Below are positions 26,919 to 35,462 of a DNA stretch of 38,731 nt, in pieces (position 1 is the stretch's first letter; each line of letters starts with the position of its first letter). The notes beneath the pieces were generated by a model. That model ran no database searches. It was not told where the DNA came from and saw nothing but the letters and a program-made list of their open reading frames with translations. The position numbers and the translations under genes are program-made. The stretch comes from Capillibacterium thermochitinicola (lineage in GTDB: Bacteria; Bacillota; UBA4882; UBA10575): contig NZ_JAAKDE010000017.1 of the NCBI RefSeq assembly GCF_013664685.1, positions 1-38,731 on the forward strand. The letters are read 5' to 3'.

Positions 26919-27203
26919 ATGGACTTTGAGCGCGTAAAGGCTAAACATTTAAAAACATTGGAACAATATGTGCCGATTGTCGCCCGTGTGCACGGGGAAA
27001 GTCACCCGGAATTTCATGAAGTCCGCCAAATATTTGACGCGATCAACAAAAAGCTGAAAGGGGCCGGCGCTGCGAAACCGGACTTGGTCAGTGAATTCCG
27101 AAAGCTGCGGGAAATTACGGACAATTACACCGTGCCCGATGATGTCTGTGAAAGCTATGCCGCGGTCTACAAAATGCTGGCCGAATTGGATGAGGCTTTT
27201 TAA
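26919..27203 (+). CDS. Short protein related to RIC/ScdA/YtfE (iron-sulfur repair) family
   Basis: The 94-residue protein keeps two landmarks of RIC proteins: YVPIVARVHGESHPEFHEVRQIF at residues 17-39 and LREITDNYTVPDDVCESYAAVYKMLAELD near the C-terminus. The hemerythrin-like middle and end, with most of the diiron histidines, are absent, so it cannot hold the usual diiron site alone. It is therefore a reduced member or a paralogue that works as a partner. AGGAAGAG precedes the ATG. The P-type ATPase gene follows after 56 bases, probably in one operon under the FNR-type site. Confidence 0.6.
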   Translation: MDFERVKAKHLKTLEQYVPIVARVHGESHPEFHEVRQIFDAINKKLKGAGAAKPDLVSEFRKLREITDNYTVPDDVCESYAAVYKMLAELDEAF

Positions 27204-27259
27204 AATTTGGAAGAGTTACCCGCCGGAAAGGCCGGACATGGAAGAAAGGTGGTGACGGT

Positions 27260-29113
27260 ATGCAGCGCTATATTTTAAGGAACAAAAACAAGATTCTCCT
27301 GATGAGTGGAGTTTTGATTGGTTTTGGTTTTCTTAGCAAGGGAGCCATGGACAATCCGGTGCTTTTTCAATTGGCCTTGCTTGTTGCGGCGCTCTTCGGA
27401 GTCGCGCCCATTGCGATCCAAGCATACCAAGCCCTCAGAGTAAAAGTGGTCAGCATCGATCTGTTAGTGACCATCGCCGTGGCGGGGGCGTTTTTGATTG
27501 GCAATTTCGAGGAAGCGGCTATTGTCACCTTTCTTTTCCTCTTTGGGGCCTTTTTGGAGCAACGGACCTTAAATAAAACCCGTTCCGCCATTAAAGCGCT
27601 GACCGAGATGGCCCCCGAAACCGCGCTTAAACGAAGGGAAGACGGCGAGTTTGAAGAGGTGGCGGTGGATGAGGTTGCGGTCGGTGATGTATTACTGGTA
27701 AAAACAGGGGCCAAGGTTCCGGTGGACGGACATGTGATCGCGGGGAGAGGCAGTGTGAACGAAGCAAGCATTACCGGCGAATCCATCCCCGTGGCGAAAG
27801 AAGAGGGGTCAAAGGTTTATGCCGGGACTATTCTCGATAACGGGACCATCCAGATGGTGGCGGACCGGGTCGGGGAAGATACAACCTTCAGTAAGATCAT
27901 TGCCCTGGTGGAGGAAGCCCAGGACTCTAAATCGAAGGCGGAACGTTTTATTGACCGCTTTGCGAAATACTACACCCCGGCCGTGCTTGCCCTCTCCGTC
28001 ATCGTTTGGTTATTCGCGCGCCGGCTCGAATTGGCCATTACCATTCTTGTACTTGGTTGTCCGGGGGCTCTGGTCATTGGCGTTCCGGTTTCGAATGTCG
28101 CCGGGATCGGCAACGGGGCCAGGCACGGTGTTCTCCTGAAGGGGAGCGAAGTGGTTAGTGCGTTTAGCCGGGTACAGACCATGGTCTTTGATAAAACCGG
28201 AACCCTGACGGTCGGGGGGCCGGCGGTCGCCGAAACCGAGTATTATGGTGACCATATTGAAGAAGCGTTGGGTTACCTGGCTAGTGTGGAACGGGAATCG
28301 GATCATCCCTTGGCCAAAGCGGTCTTGGCAGCGATTGGCGAGACAGAATATTCAACCGTGGAAGCGACCGAAGTGGTGAAAGGGAGCGGCATTATCGCCC
28401 AGGTCAACGGACACCGCGTCGCCGTCGGCAATGTCGCCTTAATGGAAAGAGAAAAAGTTGAACTGAATGCGAAAGCCCGGGCGGACATTGCCCGTTTCCA
28501 AAAGAACGGCGATTCCCTGGTCCTCACGGCCGTCGATGGCGAGCTTAAAGTGTTGATGGGGGTCCGTGACCAGATCCGGCCCGGGGTGAAAGGAGATCTC
28601 CGCAAATTAAAGAAGCTGGGCGTCAAGAACCTGGTGATGCTGTCCGGCGACAACCAAGGGACGGTTGATGCGGTCAGTCGGGAGCTGGGCTTGACGGAAG
28701 CCCATGGGAATATGTTACCGGAGGAAAAAGCAGCCTATATTCGACGGTTAATTGAGGAGGAAGGCCAGATTGTTGCCTTTGTGGGCGACGGGGTTAACGA
28801 CAGCCCGTCCCTGGCTTTGGCGAGCATCGGCATCGCGATGGGCGGCGGGACCGACGTGGCGATCGAGACCTCCGATGTGGTCTTGATGAATTCCGATTTT
28901 AGCCGTCTTCCCCACGCCCTGGGTTTGGCCAAGGCAATCACCCGGAATATGAAACAAAACATTTTGATCGCGGTTGCCGTTGTCCTGGTCCTGCTGGCCA
29001 GTCTTTTGTTCAGTGACTGGATGAACATGTCCATCGGCATGCTGGTGCATGAAGGCAGTATCTTGGCTGTTATCTTAAACGGGATGCGTCTTTTGCGGTA
29101 CCGTTTAAGATAA
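27260..29113 (+). CDS. P1B-type heavy-metal ATPase with a CPG motif
   Basis: The 617-residue pump exports or imports a transition metal using ATP. It has the actuator TGES (172-175), the phosphorylated aspartate D311 in DKTGTLT, the P1B-specific SDHP (347-350), and the hinge GDGVND (509-514). The membrane metal motif in helix 4 is C267-P268-G269 instead of the usual CPC, CPH, SPC or TPC. The final helix carries HEGS (597-600), similar to the HEG motif of P1B-4 pumps. There is no N-terminal metal-binding domain; a separate HMA protein is encoded downstream. The metal cannot be deduced. AAAGGTGG precedes the ATG. Confidence 0.92.
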   Translation: MQRYILRNKNKILLMSGVLIGFGFLSKGAMDNPVLFQLALLVAALFGVAPIAIQAYQALRVKVVSIDLLVTIAVAGAFLIGNFEEAAIVTFLFLFGAFLEQRTLNKTRSAIKALTEMAPETALKRREDGEFEEVAVDEVAVGDVLLVKTGAKVPVDGHVIAGRGSVNEASITGESIPVAKEEGSKVYAGTILDNGTIQMVADRVGEDTTFSKIIALVEEAQDSKSKAERFIDRFAKYYTPAVLALSVIVWLFARRLELAITILVLGCPGALVIGVPVSNVAGIGNGARHGVLLKGSEVVSAFSRVQTMVFDKTGTLTVGGPAVAETEYYGDHIEEALGYLASVERESDHPLAKAVLAAIGETEYSTVEATEVVKGSGIIAQVNGHRVAVGNVALMEREKVELNAKARADIARFQKNGDSLVLTAVDGELKVLMGVRDQIRPGVKGDLRKLKKLGVKNLVMLSGDNQGTVDAVSRELGLTEAHGNMLPEEKAAYIRRLIEEEGQIVAFVGDGVNDSPSLALASIGIAMGGGTDVAIETSDVVLMNSDFSRLPHALGLAKAITRNMKQNILIAVAVVLVLLASLLFSDWMNMSIGMLVHEGSILAVILNGMRLLRYRLR

Positions 29114-29262
29114 CTGATTTTCCGCCTGTTGCAATGAATTGCCCGGTTCGAGCCAGACTGTTATAAACGGGCATGCGAACTTTAACCGCCTGGCGCAAAC
29201 CGCCGCGCCCGCCTGACGGGCCGGGACCATTAAGATATAAAGGTTTAAAGGAGAGATGAATA

Positions 29263-29493
29263 GTGAAGAAAGCCACGATTCAACTGGAAACCTTGACTTG
29301 CCCCTCCTGTCAACAGAAGATTGAGAAGGCCGTCAAAGCTTTGGCCGGGGTCGAGAAGGAGAGTGTGAGCGTCCTCTTCAACGCCAGCAAGGTCAAGCTG
29401 AACTTCGATGAGGAGAAAGTTTCTATCGACGAGATCGAAAAGGCGATCACGGCCCTCGGGTATGAAGTAAAAAAAACGCAAGTTAACGGGTAG
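29263..29493 (+). CDS. Heavy-metal-associated (HMA) domain protein, CopZ-like
   Basis: A 76-residue ferredoxin-like HMA fold with LTCPSCQQKIEKAV in place of the usual MTCxxC, and the closing IEKAITALGYEVK. It probably passes metal to, or takes it from, the P1B ATPase encoded upstream, which lacks its own HMA domain. The start is GTG 29263 with AAAGGAGA eight bases upstream. About 150 bases separate it from the ATPase gene; I see no clear terminator there. Confidence 0.9.
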   Translation: MKKATIQLETLTCPSCQQKIEKAVKALAGVEKESVSVLFNASKVKLNFDEEKVSIDEIEKAITALGYEVKKTQVNG

Positions 29494-29506
29494 CAAGGAG
29501 AAAAAA

Positions 29507-29538
29507 GACACCGCGGCGCGGTGTCTTTTTTTATTTTT
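29507..29538 (+). terminator. Strong rho-independent terminator after the HMA gene
   Basis: GACACCGC (29507-29514) pairs with GCGGTGTC (29518-29525) around GGC, followed by TTTTTTTATTTTT. Confidence 0.93.
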
Positions 29539-29584
29539 GAAAAGGCAGAAAACGGAAACAAAGCGGAGGGGGCCGTTTTCCGTT

Positions 29585-30391
29585 TTAGCGGCAGATTCCC
29601 CGATCCGCACTGCGCAAGAAACGGATAAAATGATCGATCTCCGCAATGCCTTGGAGTTCATGCTCCATCTTTTCGATTGCTTGCTCAATGGAAAGGTTGG
29701 AGCGGTAAAGAATCCGGTAAGCCCTTTTGATCTCATTCCGGACATCGGGAGGGGCATCGTTCCGGCGGAGACCGACAATATTAATCCCGGCAACCCGGGC
29801 CGGATTTCCATCGGCAATAATAAAGGGCGGCACATCTTTGACGATTTTGGTGCAGGCTCCGATCATCGCCAGCTTACCCACCTTCGTAAACTGGTGAATT
29901 CCGGACAACCCGCCGATGGTCACCCGGTCTTCCACCGTTACGTGGCCGGCGAGGGCCGAACAGTTGGCCACGACCACATAACTGCCCACCTGACAGTCAT
30001 GGGCCACATGGGCATAGGCCATAAACAAGTTATTATTGCCGATCCGGGTTTCCCCCCCGCCCCCTTCAGTCCCGCGACTTACCGTCACGTTCTCCCGGAA
30101 GATATTATTATCACCGATAAACAAGAAACTCTTTTCGTCCTTGAACTTTAAGTCTTGGGGTTCGACGCCGATGGAAGCGCCATGATAAAATTTGTTATTA
30201 TTACCAATCTTCGTCCACCCGTCAATCACGACATGAGGTCCCACCACACAACCGTCACCCAGTTCCACGTGTTCGCCGATTATCGCGTACGGACCGATCA
30301 CCACATTTTTGCCGAGTTTCGCTCCGGGATGTACTAAGGCCGTTTCATGAATTTCTCTGATTGTTACTACTTTATTCTCCACTATGTTCAT
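29585..30391 (-). CDS. lpxA: UDP-N-acetylglucosamine acyltransferase (LpxA)
   Basis: LpxA attaches a 3-hydroxyacyl chain to UDP-GlcNAc, the first step of lipid A synthesis. The 268-residue protein is a left-handed beta-helix of hexapeptide repeats (residues 15-190), with the catalytic histidine in YAHVAHDCQVG (H131), followed by GGLSGIHQF, DVPPFIIADGNPARVAGINIVGLRR and the helical C-terminus (AYRILYRSNLSIEQAI). AGGAGG precedes the ATG, which overlaps the end of the lpxC remnant frame (ATGA). Its presence implies a lipid A-type outer membrane or descent from one. Confidence 0.95.
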   Translation of the reverse strand: MNIVENKVVTIREIHETALVHPGAKLGKNVVIGPYAIIGEHVELGDGCVVGPHVVIDGWTKIGNNNKFYHGASIGVEPQDLKFKDEKSFLFIGDNNIFRENVTVSRGTEGGGGETRIGNNNLFMAYAHVAHDCQVGSYVVVANCSALAGHVTVEDRVTIGGLSGIHQFTKVGKLAMIGACTKIVKDVPPFIIADGNPARVAGINIVGLRRNDAPPDVRNEIKRAYRILYRSNLSIEQAIEKMEHELQGIAEIDHFIRFLRSADRGICR

Positions 30392-30609
30392 GCAAGGGAC
30401 CTCCTAATCACACATCTGAAGAATTTTTTCACAAAAAAGGGGTGCTACCGTCACCCAATGGAATTTCCGGGCCCTCCACCGCCACCAGCAGGTTATCCAC
30501 CTGGAGGCCATGCAAAGCCGCCATCAAGTGCTCGATCGTCCGGATCCGCCACTTGTCCGGACCCACGAATAGCAATTTTATTCTGCAAAGTTTGCTCAAA
30601 CCCTTTCAT
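30388..30609 (-). pseudogene. lpxC: lpxC remnant with internal and 3' deletions
   Basis: From ATG 30609 the frame reads [18 protein letters not shown], resembling the LpxC N-terminus, and soon runs to a stop. In a second frame (about 30557-30388) the text [21 protein letters not shown] to [13 protein letters not shown] aligns with E. coli LpxC residues near 73-113 ([20 protein letters not shown]...APEIPIMDGSAAPFV). Residues about 20-70 and the last two-thirds, including the zinc-binding HKxxD region, are gone. LpxC is the deacetylase that follows LpxA in lipid A synthesis. The frame ends in an ATGA overlap with lpxA, so translation coupling may be preserved even though the enzyme is not. Confidence 0.8.
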
Positions 30610-30631
30610 AGTTTTTATATTTTTCACCAAC

Positions 30632-31933
30632 TTACGACATGGAGGCGGTTAAAACAGTGGAAGGGTAGGCGGTTCTGACCACTTCCTCCAGGATCCGGAC
30701 CAACCGCTTGGCGGCCCCCGGTTCACCCACAACTCCTTTGAGACGTTGGGAAATTTGCGTCAGACCCGCTTTATCCTGTAACATTCCAAGCGCAGCTTCG
30801 GCCACCTGATCGGGGGAGATCTTCCCGATCAGTTCCGGGACAATCTCCGCTTTGGCCAACCGGTTCGGCCAAGCCGTAAACTTAATCTTGGCCAGAAATT
30901 TAGGAACCAGCTTCCTTTTGAGCACTTTCCCCAGGAGGGGGAGGCCGCCGATCAATCCGGCCAGCCCTTCAAGGGGGATCTTTTCCGGATGGTTTAACGG
31001 AATGGTGACGACCATGGGTACGCCCAGCGCCGCCAGCTCAACCGTATTCGTGCCGGGGATTGTCAATGCCAAGTCCGCCCAGTTCATTAAGGAATACTGT
31101 TGATGATGGAAACAGGGAAGGCGAAGACCGGTCGCCGTTTTAATCTCACCCAGGACCTTTAAAGGACCGACGGAGTCCAAAGAACCTTTCCCTGCCGGAG
31201 AATAAGTGGCAGACACTCCCCATTCCCGGGCTCCCCAATCGGAAAGGGCGGCCACCAGTTGCTCTTCCGTGACAAAGGGCGAAATACTCACCGCCATCCC
31301 CAGCGACGGCATCTGGGCTTTGATTTTCTCCGCTGTTTTCATATAAAAAGCAAGCATATATTGGAAATGGACCGGGCGGCTTCCGGGAAGCAACAACAAG
31401 CCGGGCGCTTCCTCATTTCCCATCAGTTTTTTCATCTGTTCTTTCGAATACTCGGGGTTAACCGCATCCAACATTAAATTGCCAATTACTTCCGTTTTCC
31501 TTTTTACCGCCGGCTTCTTTACTTTATCGGCCATCCAAGGGTAAGCCGTGGCAAACCGCGCAAAAGAGTTGGTCCAGTTGGTCAGTCCTTCCGTATAGGC
31601 AACGGCCGGGTAACGAAGGCGTTTCGCCAACAAGGCAGCATAAGTCAGATCGCCCCCTAAAAAAAGGATGATTCCCTTTCCGGCCGGGTTAAACTCGGCC
31701 GGTAATTTCCCGGTTATAATGAAACGGACCGTTTCTTCCGCACCAATCACCTGTTTTACTTGGGGCAGTTCCGCCACAACCCGGCTTTCGGCGCCACTGG
31801 CAAACGGGCACGGGGGAATAAACACCGTCAGCCGGTACGGCCATGGGAAATCCTGGAGAGCATCAACAACCGGTTTCAACCATCCGGAGACTTCCCCCGG
31901 ACTGTTTACAGTAATTATAATATCCAACGGCAT
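30632..31933 (-). CDS. LpxB-related glycosyltransferase (lipid-A-disaccharide synthase-like)
   Basis: A 433-residue GT-B protein. The SPGEVSGWLKPVVDAL motif near the N-terminus, LFLGGDLTYAALLAKRL, the LLLPGSRPVHFQYMLAFYMKTAEKI segment and ADLALTIPGTNTVELAALGVPMVVTIPLN near the donor site all resemble LpxB (which has SGD/GE-x-SGD, LPGSR and G-T-x-TLE). The match is imperfect, so the exact reaction may differ from UDP-diacylglucosamine transfer. It lies immediately upstream of the lpxC remnant and lpxA on the same strand. The ATG is preceded by GGGGGAAG. Confidence 0.75.
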   Translation of the reverse strand: MPLDIIITVNSPGEVSGWLKPVVDALQDFPWPYRLTVFIPPCPFASGAESRVVAELPQVKQVIGAEETVRFIITGKLPAEFNPAGKGIILFLGGDLTYAALLAKRLRYPAVAYTEGLTNWTNSFARFATAYPWMADKVKKPAVKRKTEVIGNLMLDAVNPEYSKEQMKKLMGNEEAPGLLLLPGSRPVHFQYMLAFYMKTAEKIKAQMPSLGMAVSISPFVTEEQLVAALSDWGAREWGVSATYSPAGKGSLDSVGPLKVLGEIKTATGLRLPCFHHQQYSLMNWADLALTIPGTNTVELAALGVPMVVTIPLNHPEKIPLEGLAGLIGGLPLLGKVLKRKLVPKFLAKIKFTAWPNRLAKAEIVPELIGKISPDQVAEAALGMLQDKAGLTQISQRLKGVVGEPGAAKRLVRILEEVVRTAYPSTVLTASMS

Positions 31934-32024
31934 TTGCCTAGCTTCCCCCTTTTTACAAGTTGTGATATAATTAGTTTACATTTTGGTTTCCCGAAAAGAT
32001 AAATTACCAGAGGGGATGAATGGG

Positions 32025-33290
32025 ATGGACACCCCGTCGGCACAAAACCCCGGACGGCAAAGGCAGAAGATAAAGATCATAATAGAAAAAACCGGTTGGT
32101 ACTTAACCTTTGCCTTGGTTCCGTGTGGACAGCCCTACTTTGGTCTTTTGTTTTTATTAATCGCGAAACTGGCCTCCCTGTTCAGCAGGGAAAAGCAGGA
32201 GCCGATTCTTTCCTCCGTCCCACGTTTAGCCAAACGCACCGGACAACTGTTTGTTTTCTTACTGGTTTACATGTTCATCAATAGCTTTTTCTCAAAGCAG
32301 CCCTTAAATTCTTTTTTGCTTTCCTTGGCTTTTACCTTAGTCTTTTATTTTTATTTTTTCGGCAGTCAGCGTCTCGCCTTCTATGACCGGAAGTTCCTGA
32401 CCACCTGCTTTTTTCTCTTTACTGGCGGCGGCATCGCCGTCTCGGCGGCAACTTTAATCCGCTATTTTAGCCTAAACCTTCCCCGGGCTGAGCTTTTTGG
32501 CGGCCCCAACAGCCTGGGGACTTTAATCATCATGTACACCGGCGTCGGCCTCGGCTTTCTCCTGGCGAAAGGGAAACCTTACGCTTACTTTGTTTTCCCC
32601 TTTTTAACGGCGTCCGTTTGCGCTCTTTTGGCCACCCAGTCCCGCGGCGCCTGGGTCGGTTTTGCCGGAATGTTAGTCCTCCTTATGCTCCTTAACTACA
32701 AAAAGAAAATCACCCTTATCTTTCTCGTCATCTTGCTGCTGGCCGCTGGTTTGCTGATGATTAACCCTACTCTCAACGACCGCTTTTTATCTATTTTTTC
32801 TCTTGATAAGGGCGGCAACATGACCAGGATTCATATTTGGCAAGCCAGTTTAAACATGATTAAGGATAAACCGCTCCAGGGTGTAGGTTTAGGGGTTTTC
32901 CCCGCCGTCTATCTCGAATACGCACCTCCGGCGGCGAAGAAGGAAAAAACCTTTGCTTTCGCCCATAATATTTTTCTCCAGATGGCCGCCGAATTAGGGC
33001 TACCCGGTTTTCTTCTCTTTAGCTTGGCCTTTGCCCACACATACTTTCTGGCATATAAGTTGACCAAAAGCGGAAATCCTTTTTACCAGGGTATTTTTGC
33101 TTCGCTCGTGGGCGTCTTCATTCATCAACAAGTTGATCTCCCGATTTGGAAAACCAACATCGGCATCGGTTTTTGGCTTCTGCTTGGTTTGGCGGTCGGG
33201 CTTTATGCCATGGAAGCAAAGAAAACCGCAGTTACCACCGGCCCTTCTCAGCCTGATTGCCAGAGCCTGACCATGCCGGGTCAATCCTAA
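32025..33290 (+). CDS. O-antigen ligase/polymerase-like membrane protein (WaaL family)
   Basis: About 421 residues with roughly ten to twelve hydrophobic segments. The periplasmic loop contains RIHIWQASLNMIKDKPLQGVGLGVFPAVYLEY followed by FAHNIFLQMAAELGLPGFLLF, the R-x-x-W...G-x-G...H-N-x-x-x pattern of the O-antigen ligase (Wzy/WaaL) family. Such proteins join a polymer to a lipid acceptor outside the inner membrane. ATG 32025 lies about nine bases behind AGAGGGG; ATG 32016 is an alternative. It is divergent from the LpxB-like gene and is followed by a GT2 gene. Confidence 0.82.
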   Translation: MDTPSAQNPGRQRQKIKIIIEKTGWYLTFALVPCGQPYFGLLFLLIAKLASLFSREKQEPILSSVPRLAKRTGQLFVFLLVYMFINSFFSKQPLNSFLLSLAFTLVFYFYFFGSQRLAFYDRKFLTTCFFLFTGGGIAVSAATLIRYFSLNLPRAELFGGPNSLGTLIIMYTGVGLGFLLAKGKPYAYFVFPFLTASVCALLATQSRGAWVGFAGMLVLLMLLNYKKKITLIFLVILLLAAGLLMINPTLNDRFLSIFSLDKGGNMTRIHIWQASLNMIKDKPLQGVGLGVFPAVYLEYAPPAAKKEKTFAFAHNIFLQMAAELGLPGFLLFSLAFAHTYFLAYKLTKSGNPFYQGIFASLVGVFIHQQVDLPIWKTNIGIGFWLLLGLAVGLYAMEAKKTAVTTGPSQPDCQSLTMPGQS

Positions 33291-33332
33291 TAAAAAATTA
33301 GGGCCGATCAAGGACAAAAGGAGTTATTGACG

Positions 33333-34244
33333 GTGGGCTTAAAAGCCAGTGTAGTAATTCCTACTTACAATTCCCAGGATCTGCTTGCCTTTTGCTTAAG
33401 GGCGCTTTTTAACCAGACGGCTCCTCCCACATCTTACGAACTGATTGTGGTGGATGACGGGTCCACCGATGAGACGCCGGCCGTCGTTGCCGGCCTCCAA
33501 AAGGAAGCCCCCTGCGCCCTGCGGTATATCCGGCTGGAACATGCGGGGCGGGCCCGCGCCCGGAATGCCGGAGCCTTGGCCGCCCGGGCCCCCGTTATTA
33601 TCTTTTTGGACAGCGACATGATCGTCCGGCGTGAATTTGTCGCCAGCCATCTTGCCGCCCATACACGCCCCGGTTTGGTCGTCAACGGTTCCGTCCTGAA
33701 CACGCCCGTCCCGGCGGATCCCAACGAAAAAGCGCCGCAGTATAATGACTTTTCCCGGGCCTTCTTTGCCACCGGCAATGTCTCGGTGGAACGGGAAAAG
33801 CTCATCGCCGCCGGTCTCTTTGACGAGAGTTTCGTCGAATACGGCTGGGAAGATTTGGAGCTTGGGCACCGTTTGCGTCAGCTGGGTTTAAAGCGGGTGA
33901 AAAACCTTTCCGCCTGGAGTTACCACGTACAAGCCCCCGTTACCGCGGAAAAAATCCCGGCCATCCTCCAGAAAGAGCGGGAACGGGGTCATATGGCCGT
34001 CCTCTTTTACCGGAAGCATCCTTCCTTCAGTGTCAAAATGGTGACCCTGATCTCGCCGGTTTTTTTTGCCTGGGTTAAACTCTTAACCCCTTTCCGCTGG
34101 CCGGAACGGCCGGGGGCCGCCAAACTCCTGGCCTTCTGTGAACAAAAAGGGTATAAATTTGCCTTCAACTTGATCCTCAGTATCATGCGGAGTTACGCTT
34201 ATGTCCAGGGCCTGAAGGAAGCCTTGACAAAAAAGGAACCTTAA
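33333..34244 (+). CDS. Family 2 glycosyltransferase
   Basis: The 303-residue protein has the GT-A start VVIPTYNSQDLLAFCLRAL, VVDDGSTDETP, the metal-binding LDSDM, and GLFDESFVEYGWEDLELGHRL of the C-terminal acceptor region (ED motif). The C-terminal third contains hydrophobic stretches (LISPVFFAWVKLL) suggesting membrane association. It likely adds a sugar to the envelope polysaccharide. GTG 33333 is spaced nine bases behind AAGGAG; the TTG at 33327 is too near. It ends three bases from the convergent LpxB-related gene. Confidence 0.88.
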   Translation: MGLKASVVIPTYNSQDLLAFCLRALFNQTAPPTSYELIVVDDGSTDETPAVVAGLQKEAPCALRYIRLEHAGRARARNAGALAARAPVIIFLDSDMIVRREFVASHLAAHTRPGLVVNGSVLNTPVPADPNEKAPQYNDFSRAFFATGNVSVEREKLIAAGLFDESFVEYGWEDLELGHRLRQLGLKRVKNLSAWSYHVQAPVTAEKIPAILQKERERGHMAVLFYRKHPSFSVKMVTLISPVFFAWVKLLTPFRWPERPGAAKLLAFCEQKGYKFAFNLILSIMRSYAYVQGLKEALTKKEP

Positions 34245-34247
34245 ACC

Positions 34248-35462
34248 TCAAGCCAGGTACTCCTTGATCCGGAGGGCAAGCTTCCGGGCTCCGCCCGGCT
34301 CGCCCATCCGCTGCCGCCCGCAGCGGCCCATCCGCTCCCGGGCCGCCGGATCACAAAGCAGCGCCAAGGCGGTTTTGGCCACCACCTCCGGCGCCCTGGG
34401 CAGCAGACAAACGGCATCCCCCAGTAAACGTTTTTGTCTTTCCGCAAACACCCTCGTAAATTGGGCGCCCCGCCCAGGGAAAGTGAGGACCGGCTTTCCC
34501 ATTCCGGCGGCCTGTTCATTGCCGGTTCCCGCCAGCCCGATCACGAGATCACAGGCAGCCAGGAGATCACCGAACCGTCCTTGCACGATGGTGATCCGTA
34601 ACCGGCCCCAGGCCTCTTCCCGGTCCAGGTGTCCCCGGACGCCCCCTTCAAGTTCTTGCGCCGCCGGTTCCGCTGCCAGCCAACCATCCGGCCCCAGTCT
34701 TTTACTGAGTTCCTGGAAGTTCAAACCGCCGGCCAAAGCCACGAAATAGCGGCGTCTTTCCTCGACCCCTTGCCCTGCCGCCAATTCTTCCAAAGCCAAC
34801 ACCGCCGCCGTCAAATCCCGCATGTTGGCGTAGGCCTCCTCCCGGCTGCCCGGAAGGAGGAGAATGACCCGGCCCGCCTTTTCCTGAAAAGCCGCGGGGT
34901 TGGTCAAGGTCAGGCCGTCCATCATAAGATTGCCGACAAACTCAGCCGGTAAACCGTGGCGCGCCAACGAAGCGGCCGTCCGGGCATCCCGGGGAAAGAT
35001 TTGCCGGCAAAACCGGCGCATGATCCGGCGTTCGATCCAAAGATGGGCCGCAATATAGTCGGATTTGGCGGTCGGCAGAAAGAAAATGGGTTCCTTTAAA
35101 AAAAGCCCCGCCAGGGTCAATAGATAAACATCGCCGGCACAGACCGCCAAATCCACGCTTCCCCTTAATTGACGGAGCATGTTCACCTGGGCGCCAATCT
35201 GCCGGAAGAGCCCCGCTTTTACATCCCGGAGGAAATTGCCCAGGCTGTTCCGGGTAAAGCCCCCGCTGGGCAAGGGTCCGGCGCCCATCAGCACCGGAAT
35301 TCCTTTTGCGGCATAAGCCCGTCCGGTCCCAACCAGCGGGAAGCCCAGCAGTTCAAATTCGGGCGCCACTTGCGCCAACTGTTCGCCTAAAACCGCGGCG
35401 ATCTCGTCCTCGCCGTGGCCGTTACTGAGCAAAAGCACCCGCCGGCGTTCTTCATTTCTCAC
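34248..35462 (-). CDS. Lipid-A-disaccharide synthase-related protein (TIGR03492-like)
   Basis: About 404 residues with LLLSNGHGEDEIAAVLGEQL at the N-terminus, then GAGPLPSGGF, AVCAGDVYLLTLAG, LLLPGSRE and the donor-side DLVIGLAGTGNEQAAGMGKPVLTFPG. I recognise this as the LpxB-related family known from cyanobacteria and some other diderms, separate from true LpxB. It is a second LpxB-like paralogue in the same cluster. GTG 35462 is placed well behind AAAGGGTGA; GTG 35471 is also possible. It overlaps the msbA-like stop, so the two are coupled. Confidence 0.75.
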   Translation of the reverse strand: MRNEERRRVLLLSNGHGEDEIAAVLGEQLAQVAPEFELLGFPLVGTGRAYAAKGIPVLMGAGPLPSGGFTRNSLGNFLRDVKAGLFRQIGAQVNMLRQLRGSVDLAVCAGDVYLLTLAGLFLKEPIFFLPTAKSDYIAAHLWIERRIMRRFCRQIFPRDARTAASLARHGLPAEFVGNLMMDGLTLTNPAAFQEKAGRVILLLPGSREEAYANMRDLTAAVLALEELAAGQGVEERRRYFVALAGGLNFQELSKRLGPDGWLAAEPAAQELEGGVRGHLDREEAWGRLRITIVQGRFGDLLAACDLVIGLAGTGNEQAAGMGKPVLTFPGRGAQFTRVFAERQKRLLGDAVCLLPRAPEVVAKTALALLCDPAARERMGRCGRQRMGEPGGARKLALRIKEYLA

